DNA from: Pseudomonas sp. MF4836
GTDB taxonomy: Bacteria; Pseudomonadota; Gammaproteobacteria; Pseudomonadales; Pseudomonadaceae
Direction of reading: 5' to 3'
NCBI RefSeq assembly: GCF_002018875.1
Contig: NZ_MVOL01000002.1
Location: forward strand, 1 to 64,000
DNA length: 64,000 bases
This document shows positions 8,415 to 17,110 of this stretch, one piece after another. The first letter of the stretch is position 1; every line of letters begins with the position of its first letter. A program made the translations under genes and the position numbers. The notes below the pieces were generated by a model. It did not search any database and had not been told where the DNA came from. It was given only the letters and a program-made list of their open reading frames with translations.

Positions 8415-9209
8415 CTAGTGCATCAGCGCCGAGCGCCGCAGAGGTTGTGCCGATTGCGGGCTCAGCAGCCCAAGGTGGGTGTTGATCACTTGCAGCAGGC
8501 GCTGGCGTTGCGACTTGATGAAGAAGTGATTGCCGGCCACTTCGATCAACTCGAATTCGCGGCGCGTGAATTCGCGCCAGTTCACCATGCGACTGGCCGG
8601 GGTCAGCAGGTCTTCGCTGCCGTACAGGGCCGTGAGGGGCACTTCGAGGCTGCCGCTGGAGGTGTCGAACCAGGTTTCGAAGAGTTTCAGGTCATTGCGC
8701 AGCAGGGCCTCATACAGCTGCTGGTCGGCTGCGTCGCGGGGTATTTCGATAGGGGTGGCGCCCAGGGTCAGCATCGCTTCGCGAAACGCCGGAGTCGGCA
8801 GCGAATGCAGCAATGGCCGGCCGGCGGGGCTGTCGGGGCTGCGGCAACCGGAGACGAACAGATGCTGGGTCTGGCCCGGGAAATGGGCCTGGGCATACTT
8901 GGCCGTTTCGTAGGCCAGCAGCCCGCCGAGGCCATGACCGAACAGTGCGTGAGGCTCGCTGAGCAGCGGTTGCAGCGCCGCCAGTACCTCCTCGAGCAGC
9001 GCCGGCCAGCTGGCGCAAGGTGCTTCGTCGCGGCGCACGCCGTGCCCGGCCAGGCGCACCACCACCAGTTCGATATGGTCGTCGAGTCCGGTGGACCAAT
9101 TGCGCAGTTGTTCCGGTGCGGCGCCGGCCTGGGGAAAACAGATCAGGCGGATGCCGCTGGGTTGCCCGGAGTTGATCACCATCGTCCATTTCTTATTGTT
9201 GATATTCAC
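8415..9209 (-). CDS. Type II thioesterase-like alpha/beta hydrolase lacking the nucleophilic serine
   Basis: A 264-residue protein of the external thioesterase family (GrsT/PvdG type), which normally clears misloaded acyl groups from NRPS/PKS carrier proteins. The fold markers are present: the early ICFPQAGAAP loop, the acid in YGSEDLLTP and a late His in GNHFFI. The nucleophile elbow, usually GHSxG, reads FGHGLGG: codon GGC at 8931-8933 gives Gly93 where serine is expected. It is therefore probably inactive as a hydrolase, or uses another mechanism. GTG 9209 has a good AAGGAAG ribosome site; ATG 9182 is an alternative. No NRPS or PKS gene lies in the window. Confidence 0.82.
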   Translation of the reverse strand: MNINNKKWTMVINSGQPSGIRLICFPQAGAAPEQLRNWSTGLDDHIELVVVRLAGHGVRRDEAPCASWPALLEEVLAALQPLLSEPHALFGHGLGGLLAYETAKYAQAHFPGQTQHLFVSGCRSPDSPAGRPLLHSLPTPAFREAMLTLGATPIEIPRDAADQQLYEALLRNDLKLFETWFDTSSGSLEVPLTALYGSEDLLTPASRMVNWREFTRREFELIEVAGNHFFIKSQRQRLLQVINTHLGLLSPQSAQPLRRSALMH

Positions 9210-9318
9210 AGCTCTTCCTTAAGCCTGAGTGACGGTTTTCCGTGAGTGCACCTGAGAAGTGCCGGGGTTCGCCCTGTCGATCCTGAAGGGCGCGCCGGGT
9301 GCGCGGTGTCGGGTGGGC

Positions 9319-10008
9319 TCATGCCTCCCGTTGTTGCAGGTAATTCCTGATCGTGGTGGCGCCGCTTTCCAGGTGCCGTTCGAGGATGCCCAGTGCGCGC
9401 TCGATGTCTTTATCGCTCGCGGCATCGACCAATGCCCGGTGGTCATCCTGGGTGAGGGTGCCAAGGCCCATGGAGGATAGGTGAAAGCGCAGGAAGCGCT
9501 CTTCTTCATTGAGTTCGAGTTCGATCAGGTTCAGCAGCTTGCGGTTGGGTGCCTTGTGATAGAGCGCCATGTGGAACAAGCGGTTGAGCCGGCCGAGTTC
9601 GGCGTGATCGGTCTGGGTTTCCAGGGCCTCGATGTAGCTGCGGGCCAGGGCAATGTCCTGGGGCTCCAGCAACGGGATCGACAGGCGCAGGGCTTCTTTT
9701 TCCAGCAGCAGGCGCAGGGCGTAGGTGTCGACGGCGTCATAGTCGATCAGCGCGGCCACCACCGCACCCTTGTGCGGCACCACCTTGAGCAGCGATTGCG
9801 CTTCAAGCTGGCGCAAGGCCTCGCGCACCGGCATGCGGCTGACCCCGAACAGGTCCGCCAGATCCTGCTGGCGCAACGCTGCACCGCTGGGCAGGCGTCC
9901 ATCGAGGATCGCCGCGCGCAGGGTTTCTTCGATCACTGAGCGCGCCAGATGGGCAGGTATGGGCCCGCTGACTTCGATCTTGCTCAGGATGCCGGGTTTT
10001 TTCGTCAC
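9319..10008 (-). CDS. GntR-family (FadR/FCD) transcriptional regulator
   Basis: A 229-residue regulator. The N-terminal winged helix includes the GntR signature LRAAILDGRLPSGAALRQQDLADLFGVSR (split here only as a pointer: residues ~30-57) and MPVREALRQLEAQ. The C-terminal all-helical FCD domain holds the effector, commonly a carboxylic acid bound through a metal site. It begins with GTG. A perfect 12-bp palindrome lies 25 bases upstream of its start, a likely autoregulatory operator. The target genes are not obvious; the thioesterase gene downstream on the same strand is 109 bases away and may be co-transcribed. Confidence 0.9.
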   Translation of the reverse strand: MTKKPGILSKIEVSGPIPAHLARSVIEETLRAAILDGRLPSGAALRQQDLADLFGVSRMPVREALRQLEAQSLLKVVPHKGAVVAALIDYDAVDTYALRLLLEKEALRLSIPLLEPQDIALARSYIEALETQTDHAELGRLNRLFHMALYHKAPNRKLLNLIELELNEEERFLRFHLSSMGLGTLTQDDHRALVDAASDKDIERALGILERHLESGATTIRNYLQQREA

Positions 10009-10032
10009 GTTTGGGTGTCTCTACTTCTATAA

Positions 10033-10044
10033 ATTGGATCCAAT
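10033..10044. promoter_or_regulatory. Palindromic operator, probable GntR/FCD site
   Basis: ATTGGATCCAAT is a perfect 12-bp palindrome 25 bases before the GntR-family gene start. FCD-type regulators commonly bind short AT-flanked palindromes of this size. The remaining intergenic bases to 10305 show no clear promoter for the plus-strand LysR gene and no RNA gene. Confidence 0.6.
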
Positions 10045-10305
10045 GCACACTAGATAGTGCTGCAAGGCTTGTCAAAGCATCGGCGCCGCAAGGAGCGAGC
10101 GGCGCGCGGCGCGGGATTCTCCTTTGAAGCGGCGGTGATGCTCAAGCACCGGGGTGAAAACAGTCCGTGGATAGGCTCAAGTTTAGCGTTTGCTGCACAC
10201 CATGCCGCGGGCAACGCTGCTGGCCTTGATCTTGCGCATTGTCGCTGCGGGCAAGGCTGCTAGGATTGCGCGGCAATCATTTCACCTCAGCCATGAGTGC
10301 TCAGC

Positions 10306-11226
10306 ATGCAACTTCCGGATATGAACCTGCTGGTGGCCCTCGATGCCTTGCTCGACGAAGGCAGCGTGGTCGGTGCCGCACGCCGCATGAACCTCAGCCC
10401 GGCAGCGATGAGCCGGACCCTGACCCGGATCCGCGAGGCCCTCGGCGACCCGATCCTGGTCCGCGCCGGCCGCGGCCTGGTGCCCACGCCCAAGGCCCTG
10501 GAGTTGCGCGCTCAGGTGCGGGACCTGGTGGAGCAGGCCTCGCTGGTGTTTCGCTCCGGGGACCAGGTGGACCTCGGTACCTTGCAGCGGCGCTTCAATG
10601 TGCGCGCCAATGATTTTTTTGTCGGGGTGTATGGCGGTCGGTTGATCGACACCCTGGAGCGCCAGGCGCCCCTGTGCGAGCTGCGCTTTGTGCCGGAAGG
10701 CGATGGCGACGACGAAGCCCTGCGCGAGGGGCGGATCGATCTGCGCATCAGCAACACGCGGCCGCTGACCCCGGAAGTCAAGGTGCAGAACCTGTTCTCC
10801 ACGACCTTTGTCGGGCTGGTGCGCGAGGGGCATCCCTTGTTCGACGAAGAGATCACCGCCGAGCGCTTCGCCGCCTTTCCCCATATCAGCATGTCCCGTC
10901 GCGGTTTTGCCCGGGGGCCGATCGACACGGCCCTCAGCGCCCTGGGCCTGGAACGCCGGGTGCCGCTGATTGCGCCGAGCTTTCATGCGGCGATGTTTGT
11001 CCTGCCCGATTCGGACCTGATCCTGCCGGTGCCCAAGGAAACCCTGCTCAGTGTGAAACGCCTGGGGTTGCGCCTGCGCTCGTTTGCGCTGCCGATTCCG
11101 TTGCCGACCCTGGTCCTGACCCAGGCCTGGCACCCGCGCTATGACAAGGACCCGGCCCATAAATGGTTCCGCGAAACCCTGAAGGCGTCCTGCAGCGACA
11201 CCTGGCTGGCGGCGCAGCCGAGCTGA
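10306..11226 (+). CDS. LysR-family transcriptional regulator
   Basis: A 306-residue LysR-type regulator. The N-terminal helix-turn-helix is clear (LLVALDALLDEGSVVGAARR then LSPAAMSRTLTRIREALGDP), followed by a two-lobe effector-binding domain. ATG 10306 is used; a GTG three codons upstream is also open. It lies 126 bases upstream of the EmrB/EmrA/NodT efflux operon in the same orientation, and an inverted repeat of LysR-box form is found in that gap. It is therefore probably the operon's regulator, though LysR genes are more often divergent from their target. Confidence 0.9.
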   Translation: MQLPDMNLLVALDALLDEGSVVGAARRMNLSPAAMSRTLTRIREALGDPILVRAGRGLVPTPKALELRAQVRDLVEQASLVFRSGDQVDLGTLQRRFNVRANDFFVGVYGGRLIDTLERQAPLCELRFVPEGDGDDEALREGRIDLRISNTRPLTPEVKVQNLFSTTFVGLVREGHPLFDEEITAERFAAFPHISMSRRGFARGPIDTALSALGLERRVPLIAPSFHAAMFVLPDSDLILPVPKETLLSVKRLGLRLRSFALPIPLPTLVLTQAWHPRYDKDPAHKWFRETLKASCSDTWLAAQPS

Positions 11227-11265
11227 CAGGGGCACGTCTGATGCCTGGATAGTTGCGTCTGGTGC

Positions 11266-11286
11266 ACTTATAAGCTGTCGATAAGT
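11266..11286. promoter_or_regulatory. Candidate LysR-type operator upstream of efflux operon
   Basis: ACTTAT, nine bases, ATAAGT form an inverted repeat containing the T-N11-A pattern of LysR-box sites. It lies 67 bases before the MFS transporter start and 40 bases after the LysR gene stop. Confidence 0.4.
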
Positions 11287-11352
11287 CAGTTTTCGTCAGT
11301 AGTCGGGCTGCCTAAACTGCTCCGGTATTTCCTGTCCGGAGTTGTACCTTTC

Positions 11353-12897
11353 ATGAGTTCCCTCGCTGTTGCCGCGCCTGCGGGCGTGCCAGCCACCAGC
11401 AAGCCGGCAGTTGTTGCTCCGCCCGTGTTCGGCCCGCGGATCATTATCGGCCTGGTGGGTGTGTTGCTGGCGGTGCTGGTCTCGGGCCTCAACGAGATGG
11501 TGACCAAGATCGCCCTGGCCGATATCCGTGGCGCGCTGTACATCGGCTACGACGAAGGCACCTGGCTGGTGGCCAGTTACACCGCGACTTCGGTGGCGGC
11601 CATGGCCTTCGCGCCCTGGTGTTCGGTGACGTTTTCCCTGCGGCGCTTCACCCTCGGCGCCATCGCGCTGTTCACGGTGCTGGGCGTGCTCTGCCCGTTC
11701 GCCCCCAACTACCCCAGCCTGTTGCTGCTGCGCACCGTGCAGGGTCTGGCCGGCGGCGCGCTGCCGCCGATGCTGATGACCGTTGCCCTGCGGTTCCTGC
11801 CGCCCAACGTCAAGCTGTACGGCCTGGCCGGCTATGCCCTGACCGCCACCTTCGGCCCGAGCCTGGGCACGCCGCTGGCAGCGCTGTGGACCGAGTATGT
11901 CGGCTGGCAGTGGGCGTTCTGGCAAGTGGTGCTGCCGTGTGTGGTGGCCATGGCGGCGGTGGCCTACGGACTGCCCCAGGACCCGCTGCGCCTGGAGCGC
12001 TGCAAGCAGTTCAACTGGCGTGGCCTGCTACTGGGGTTCCCGGCGATCTGCATGCTGGTGATCGGCATCCTGCAAGGCAACCGTCTGGACTGGTTCGCCT
12101 CGCCGCTGATCACTCTGTTGCTGGGGGGTGGCCTGCTGTTGCTGGTGCTGTTTCTGATCAACGAATGGTCGCAGCCAATCCCGTTCTTCAAGTTGCAGAT
12201 GCTGGGCATCCGCAACCTGTCGTTTGCCCTGCTGACCCTGGCTGGGGTGCTGGTGGTGCTGACGGCGGTGATCATCATCCCCTCCAGCTACCTGGCCCAG
12301 GTCCAGGGTTACCGCCCGCTGCAAACCGCGCCGGTGATGCTGGTCATGGCCTTGCCGCAGTTGCTTGCCCTGCCGCTGGTGGCGGCCCTGTGCAACCTGC
12401 GCCGGGTCGATTGCCGCTGGGTGCTGGGGATTGGCCTGGGGATGCTGGTCCTGTCGTGCCTGGGCGGGACGCAGCTGACCTCGGTGTGGAACCGCGACAA
12501 TTTCTACCTGCTGCAACTGCTGCAGATTTTCGGCCAGCCGATGGCGGTGCTGCCGTTGCTGATGCTGGCCACCGGCAGTATCCAGCCTGTCGAGGGGCCT
12601 TTTGCCTCGGCCTGGTTCAACACCGTGAAGGGCTTGTCGGCGGTGATCGCCACCGGCGTGCTGGACGTCCTGACCACCCACCGCCTGCATTTTCACTCGA
12701 CCATGCTGGTGGACAGCCTGGGCAATTCACCCCTGGTCGACAGCGGCGTCGCCGGTCTGGCCCAGCGCCTGCACCAGCAGGCCGTGGTGCTGACCTCGAT
12801 CGATCTTTATTACTGCATGGCAGGGCTGGCCGCGGCGCTGATCCTGCTGATTTTCTGGCTGCCGACGCGGGTCTACCCGCCGCGCGCGCCCACTTGA
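11353..12897 (+). CDS. DHA2-family MFS drug exporter (EmrB-like)
   Basis: A 514-residue inner-membrane proton-driven exporter with about fourteen hydrophobic helices, the expected size and count for the DHA2 (EmrB/QacA) branch. The first helix follows FGPRIIIGLVGVLLAVLVSG. Helices later in the chain, such as the LLTLAGVLVVLTAVIIIPSSY run, confirm a full-length transporter. With the HlyD-type adaptor and the outer-membrane factor that follow, it should form a tripartite pump moving substrates from cytoplasm to medium. The substrate is unknown. The gene starts at ATG 11353 and ends 25 bases before the adaptor gene. Confidence 0.9.
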   Translation: MSSLAVAAPAGVPATSKPAVVAPPVFGPRIIIGLVGVLLAVLVSGLNEMVTKIALADIRGALYIGYDEGTWLVASYTATSVAAMAFAPWCSVTFSLRRFTLGAIALFTVLGVLCPFAPNYPSLLLLRTVQGLAGGALPPMLMTVALRFLPPNVKLYGLAGYALTATFGPSLGTPLAALWTEYVGWQWAFWQVVLPCVVAMAAVAYGLPQDPLRLERCKQFNWRGLLLGFPAICMLVIGILQGNRLDWFASPLITLLLGGGLLLLVLFLINEWSQPIPFFKLQMLGIRNLSFALLTLAGVLVVLTAVIIIPSSYLAQVQGYRPLQTAPVMLVMALPQLLALPLVAALCNLRRVDCRWVLGIGLGMLVLSCLGGTQLTSVWNRDNFYLLQLLQIFGQPMAVLPLLMLATGSIQPVEGPFASAWFNTVKGLSAVIATGVLDVLTTHRLHFHSTMLVDSLGNSPLVDSGVAGLAQRLHQQAVVLTSIDLYYCMAGLAAALILLIFWLPTRVYPPRAPT

Positions 12898-12922
12898 ACG
12901 CTCAACGAGACAGAAGGTTTTT

Positions 12923-13981
12923 ATGACGATTCATATCAAGCACAAAGTTGCCGTCAGCGTGACCGCGGTCGCGGTGCTCGGCGCATTGATCTACCTGGTC
13001 ACCGGCAAGGCGACCGAGCAGACCACCAACGACGCCTACATCGCCGCCGACTACACCCTGGTGGCGCCCAGGGTCGCGGGGTTTATCAAAGAGGTGCTGG
13101 TGGAGGACAACCAGCAGGTCAAGGCCGGGCAGTTGCTGGCGCTGATCGATGACCGTGACCTGCGGGCCGCCGCCCAGGCCGCCGATGCCGACACCCTGAT
13201 GGCCAAGGCGCAATTGCAAAACGCCCGGGCGACCCTGGAGCGCCAGAGTTCAGTGATCGCCCAGGCCCAGGCCACGCTGGTGGCGGCACGGGCGGAAATG
13301 GCCTTCGCCGAGCATGAACTGGCGCGCTACAACCACCTGGCCGGGGTCGGTGCCGGCACGGTGCAGAATGCCCAGCAAGCCAGGACCCGCATCGATCAGG
13401 CCAGTGCCCGGCAGGCCAATGCCGCGGCGGTGCTGGCGGCCGAGCGCAAGCAGGTGGAGATCCTCACGGCCCAGTGCGATGCGGCCGAAGGCGGCTTGAA
13501 ACGGGCCCAGGCGGCGCTGGAAATGGCCAGCTACGAGCTGTCGTACACGCGCATCGTCGCCCCGGTGGACGGCATGGTCGGTGAGCGCGCGGTGCGGGTC
13601 GGGGCCTATGTCACCCCGGGCAGCAAGATCCTCGCCGTTGTGCCCCTGGAACGGGCCTATGTGCTGGGCAACTTCCAGGAGACTCAACTGACTGACGTCA
13701 AGCCCGGGCAAGAGGTGCAGGTACGCGTCGACAGCCTCGGCGGCGAAGCCCTGTATGGCCGGGTCGAGAGCATTGCCCCGGCGACCGGCGTGACCTTTGC
13801 CTCGGTCAAGCCGGACAACGCCACCGGCAACTTCACCAAGGTGGTGCAGCGCATCCCGGTCAAAATCGTCCTCGACCCGGGCCAGGCCCTGGCCGAGCGC
13901 CTGCGGGTGGGGATGTCGGTGGAAGCCAGCATCGACACCCTGGGCAATGGCACCCGGGTGCGCGAGGTGACGCAGCGATGA
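12923..13981 (+). CDS. HlyD/EmrA-family periplasmic adaptor
   Basis: A 352-residue membrane-fusion protein. A single N-terminal membrane helix (VAVSVTAVAVLGALIYLV) is followed by a lipoyl/barrel-sandwich half motif (TLVAPRVAGFIKEVLVEDNQ), a long alpha-helical hairpin (~85-190) and the second half (IVAPVDGMVGERAVRVGAYV). It bridges the EmrB-like pump and the NodT-type outer-membrane protein. AGAAGG lies seven bases before ATG. Its stop overlaps the next start (ATGA), indicating translational coupling. Confidence 0.92.
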   Translation: MTIHIKHKVAVSVTAVAVLGALIYLVTGKATEQTTNDAYIAADYTLVAPRVAGFIKEVLVEDNQQVKAGQLLALIDDRDLRAAAQAADADTLMAKAQLQNARATLERQSSVIAQAQATLVAARAEMAFAEHELARYNHLAGVGAGTVQNAQQARTRIDQASARQANAAAVLAAERKQVEILTAQCDAAEGGLKRAQAALEMASYELSYTRIVAPVDGMVGERAVRVGAYVTPGSKILAVVPLERAYVLGNFQETQLTDVKPGQEVQVRVDSLGGEALYGRVESIAPATGVTFASVKPDNATGNFTKVVQRIPVKIVLDPGQALAERLRVGMSVEASIDTLGNGTRVREVTQR

Positions 13982-15477
13982 TGGGCCATTCCCCAAACCG
14001 CGATTCAGGCCAGGGCCATCGCATCAAGGCCGGCGTTCGCTCGGTGTGGGCGCTGAGCCTGCTGTCGTTGGCCGCGTGCAGTGTCGGCCCGGACTTCCAG
14101 CCGCCCCAGGCGCAGCAGGTCAGTGCCTGGTCCGTGCCGGACAAAGCCGCCGCCAGCCAGGCGGTCAGCCGCGACATGGATGAGCGCTGGTGGGACGTGT
14201 TCCACGACCCGCAGCTCTCGGCCCTGAGCCATCGCGTGCTGAGCGACAACCTCGACCTGCAACTGGCCACCAGCCGCCTGGCGCAGAGCCGCGCAGCGCG
14301 CCAGGTGATCGGCGCCGATCACTATCCAACCACCACCGCGACCGGCAGCTACGGGCGCAAGCGCAACAGCGCCGAAGGCTTGAACGATCCGTCGGGGAAC
14401 AGCGGCAAGTCCGCATTCAACCTGTGGGACGCCGGCTTCTCGGCGTCCTGGGAGCTGGACCTGTGGGGTCGCGTACGGCGCGAAACCGAAGCCGCCGACG
14501 CCACCCTGGAGGTCGCGGAAAACGATCGGCGCGGGGTATTGCTGTCGGTGCTGTCCGAGACCGCCCAGGACTACATCCAGCTGCGCGGGGTGCAGAGCAC
14601 CCGGGCCGTGACCGAGCAGAACCTGGAGGTGGCGCGGCACAGCCTGCAACTCTCGCGACTGCGCCTGGCCGATGGCGTGGCCACCGACCTGGACGTTGCC
14701 GAAGCCGCGGCCCAGGTGGCAACCATCGAAGCCCGGCTGCCGGCCCTGGAGCAACAGCAGGCGCAGTTGATCAACGCCCTGAGCCTGCTGCTCGGTGAGC
14801 CGCCCCAGGCCCTGCACGCCGAACTGGCGGCCGACGCCCCGGTGCCGCAAACCCCGCGTCAGGTGGCGATCGGCTTGCCGTCGCAACTGGCGCAACGGCG
14901 CCCGGATATCCGCCAGGCCCAGGCCCGGCTGCATGCCGCCACCGCCAGCATTGGCGTGGCCGAGGGCGATTTTTACCCGCGCATCACGCTGTCGGGCAAC
15001 CTCGGCTCGCAAGCCATGCAGCTTTCGGATTTCGGCTCCTGGGGTTCACGCCAGTTCGGCATCGGTCCGCAGTTCAGCCTGCCGCTGTTCGACGGCGGGC
15101 GCCTGCGCGGCATGCTCCATCTGCGTGAGGCGCAACAGCAGGAAGCTGCCCTGGCCTACCAGCAGACCGTGCTCCGTGCCTGGCATGAAATCGATGATCA
15201 ACTGACCCGCTACAACGCCAGCCAGCTGCGCCGCGACAGCCTGGCCGAGGCCGTGCACCAGAACCAGATCGCCCTGCGCACCGCGCAGCAGCAATACGTT
15301 GAAGGGGTGGTGGATTTCGTCAACGTGCTGACTGTGCAAGGCGCGTTGTTGACCACGCAAGAACAGTGGGTCGAAAGCTCGGCCGGCGTGTCGCTGGCCA
15401 TGGTTGGCCTGTACAAGGCCCTGGGCGGCGGCTGGGAATCGGTGTATCCGCTGACGGACGCGCAAGCCTCCCGCTGA
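13978..15477 (+). CDS. NodT-family outer-membrane efflux lipoprotein
   Basis: A 499-residue outer-membrane channel of the OprM/NodT type. A lipoprotein signal ends at LLSLAACSVGPDFQPP, so the mature protein is lipidated on Cys. Two repeated OEP domains follow, each with long coiled helices and the QLAQRRPDIRQAQARLHAAT signature. It overlaps the adaptor gene by four bases and completes the tripartite pump with the two upstream genes. Confidence 0.92.
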   Translation: MMGHSPNRDSGQGHRIKAGVRSVWALSLLSLAACSVGPDFQPPQAQQVSAWSVPDKAAASQAVSRDMDERWWDVFHDPQLSALSHRVLSDNLDLQLATSRLAQSRAARQVIGADHYPTTTATGSYGRKRNSAEGLNDPSGNSGKSAFNLWDAGFSASWELDLWGRVRRETEAADATLEVAENDRRGVLLSVLSETAQDYIQLRGVQSTRAVTEQNLEVARHSLQLSRLRLADGVATDLDVAEAAAQVATIEARLPALEQQQAQLINALSLLLGEPPQALHAELAADAPVPQTPRQVAIGLPSQLAQRRPDIRQAQARLHAATASIGVAEGDFYPRITLSGNLGSQAMQLSDFGSWGSRQFGIGPQFSLPLFDGGRLRGMLHLREAQQQEAALAYQQTVLRAWHEIDDQLTRYNASQLRRDSLAEAVHQNQIALRTAQQQYVEGVVDFVNVLTVQGALLTTQEQWVESSAGVSLAMVGLYKALGGGWESVYPLTDAQASR

Positions 15478-15507
15478 AGACGGGCTTTGCCTGGAGATAT
15501 AAAAAAG

Positions 15508-15526
15508 TGTAATGATAATTGCTCTC
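15508..15526 (+). promoter_or_regulatory. Candidate Fur box upstream of second sigma gene
   Basis: The 19 bases around TAATGATAAT match the Fur consensus at about 13 positions. The site lies 23 bases before the ATG of the ECF sigma gene, where bound Fur-Fe would block transcription. Confidence 0.65.
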
Positions 15527-15548
15527 AATCACGTGTGCGGTTCCTTTC

Positions 15549-16058
15549 ATGGAAGCAACGACTGACGGCAAAGAGCAGGTTCATCGCCTTTACCGCGATC
15601 ATCACGGCTGGCTGCAAGGCTGGCTGCGCAAGCGCCTGGGGGATCGTGAGCACGCGGCGGACGTGGCGCAGGACACCTTTCTGCGGCTGCTGGTCTCGGG
15701 GCGGTTTCCCGGGCCACTGGAAAGCCGCAGTTACCTGGCGCAGATTGCCCGCAACCTGGTGATCGACCAGTGGCGCCGCTTGCGCATCGAGCGCGCTTAC
15801 CTGGAAAGCATCGCCCACCTGCCCGAGCCGGAGTCGCCGTCGCTGGAGACCCGCGCGCTGATTCTCGAAACCCTGATGCAGATCGACGCCATGCTCGATC
15901 GCATGCCGGAAAAAGTCCGCCAGGCCTTTGTCCTCTCGCAGTTCGAAGGCCTGAGCTACGCCTGCATCGCCGAGCGCCTGGAGGTGTCGGTCAGTTCGGT
16001 GCAGAAGTACATGATCCGCGCCATCCAGGCCTGCTATCAGGTCATCTACGAAGAATGA
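15549..16058 (+). CDS. FecI-type ECF RNA polymerase sigma factor
   Basis: A 169-residue iron-starvation sigma factor. Region 2 contains HAADVAQDTFLRLLVSG and region 4 contains LSYACIAERLEVSVSSVQKYMIRAI. It resembles the first sigma factor (5649-6149) closely in layout (YRDHHGWLQGWLRKRLG versus YRHHHGWLNSWLRSRLG) but differs in the -35 recognition helix, so the two may read related promoters. The ATG at 15549 is preferred over an upstream codon because family members start here. It overlaps the fecR start by four bases. Confidence 0.93.
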   Translation: MEATTDGKEQVHRLYRDHHGWLQGWLRKRLGDREHAADVAQDTFLRLLVSGRFPGPLESRSYLAQIARNLVIDQWRRLRIERAYLESIAHLPEPESPSLETRALILETLMQIDAMLDRMPEKVRQAFVLSQFEGLSYACIAERLEVSVSSVQKYMIRAIQACYQVIYEE

Positions 16059-17008
16059 AACGCCACGACGCGCCGATTGCCCCGTCCATCGTCGAGCAGG
16101 CCAGCGAATGGCTGATGCTGCATTGGGGCGGGGAGATGGATCCGGCCCAGCGCCAGGCTTTCGCCCGCTGGCAAACTGCCGATCCCGAGCACCAGCGTGC
16201 CTGGCAGCGCCTGCAGCAGTTGCAGCAGACCCTGGGCGCAGTGCCCGCCGAAAGCGCCCGCGCGGTGCTGCGCGATGTGCCGGATGCGCAACGACGTTCG
16301 GCGCTCAAGCTGCTGGGCCTGTTGCTGGTGGCCGGTGGCAGTGGCTACCTGGTGCAGGGCAGCCAGCCCTGGCGCAGCGCTTTCGCCGAGCAGCGCACCG
16401 CCACCGGCGAGATTCGCCACCTGACCCTCAGCGACGGCACGCGCCTGGACCTCAACAGCAACAGCGCCGTCGACTTGCGCTACAGCGCGCAGGAGCGGCG
16501 CATCCGCCTGATCAGCGGCGAGATCCAGCTGAGCAGCGGCCACGATGCCTCGCGGCCATTGATTGTCGAAACCGATGCCGGCGACATCCAGGCCCTGGGT
16601 ACGCGCTTTACCGTGCGCGATGTCGACAACGGGACCCGGGTCGGGCTGTTCGAAGGCGCGCTGCGCATCAGCCCGCGCAACGCCCAGCCCGTGCACCTGG
16701 AGGCCGGCAACAGCCTGTGGTTCAGCGCCCGGCAGGTCGCGGCCAATCAGCCGTTGGACCTGAATGCCAGCAGCTGGAGCCAGGGCCGGCTGATTGCCGA
16801 GCGCCAGCCGTTGGGGCAGTTCATCGCCGAACTGTCGCGCTATCGCCCGGGCGTATTGCGCTGTGACGAGGAGGTGGCGCACCTGTTGCTGACCGGGGTA
16901 TTTCCGCTCAATGACAGCGACGCGATCCTTGCCGCCCTGGAGCGCTCGCTGCCGGTGCGGGCCCAGGCCGTGACCCGTTACTGGGTCACGCTCAAGGCCC
17001 GGGTGTGA
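16055..17008 (+). CDS. FecR family anti-sigma/sigma regulator
   Basis: A 317-residue partner of the upstream sigma factor. The N-terminal sigma-binding region (EQASEWLMLHWGGEM, then FARWQTADPEHQRAWQRLQ) precedes a twin-arginine membrane segment (QRRSALKLLGLLLVAGGSG, ~80-100) and the periplasmic FecR domain (TATGEIRHLTLSDGTRLDLN). The C-terminal part ends in TRYWVTLKARV, parallel to the first FecR. Start overlaps the sigma stop (ATGA). It is probably the periplasmic contact for the receptor encoded 100 bases downstream. Confidence 0.9.
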   Translation: MKRHDAPIAPSIVEQASEWLMLHWGGEMDPAQRQAFARWQTADPEHQRAWQRLQQLQQTLGAVPAESARAVLRDVPDAQRRSALKLLGLLLVAGGSGYLVQGSQPWRSAFAEQRTATGEIRHLTLSDGTRLDLNSNSAVDLRYSAQERRIRLISGEIQLSSGHDASRPLIVETDAGDIQALGTRFTVRDVDNGTRVGLFEGALRISPRNAQPVHLEAGNSLWFSARQVAANQPLDLNASSWSQGRLIAERQPLGQFIAELSRYRPGVLRCDEEVAHLLLTGVFPLNDSDAILAALERSLPVRAQAVTRYWVTLKARV

Positions 17009-17043
17009 CCCCCGCAAAAAAATAACTGCAGGCCCCTTGTCGA

Positions 17044-17061
17044 TTTTGTCGTCTGGTCCGG
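17044..17061 (+). promoter_or_regulatory. Candidate ECF-sigma promoter element of second receptor
   Basis: TTTT, eight bases, GTCCGG, 50 bases before the receptor start, matching the element before the first receptor in spacing and sequence. The intervening GTCGTCTG contains CGTC, a common ECF -10 core. Confidence 0.4.
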
Positions 17062-17110
17062 GATAGCTGTTGAAAGCCGATCAAGACGCATTCTCATGGG
17101 GAGTTCCGGA

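Noticed and set aside
8415..9209. Thioesterase as part of a siderophore NRPS cluster
   Set aside because: No NRPS, PKS or tailoring gene is adjacent in the window, and the nucleophile serine is missing.
15462..15489. Terminator after the first NodT gene
   Set aside because: A CCCG/CGGG stem with interrupted flanks and only three T bases is too weak to call.
16990..17024. Terminator after the second fecR gene
   Set aside because: A short CGGGT/ACCC pairing is followed by A bases rather than T bases on the coding strand.
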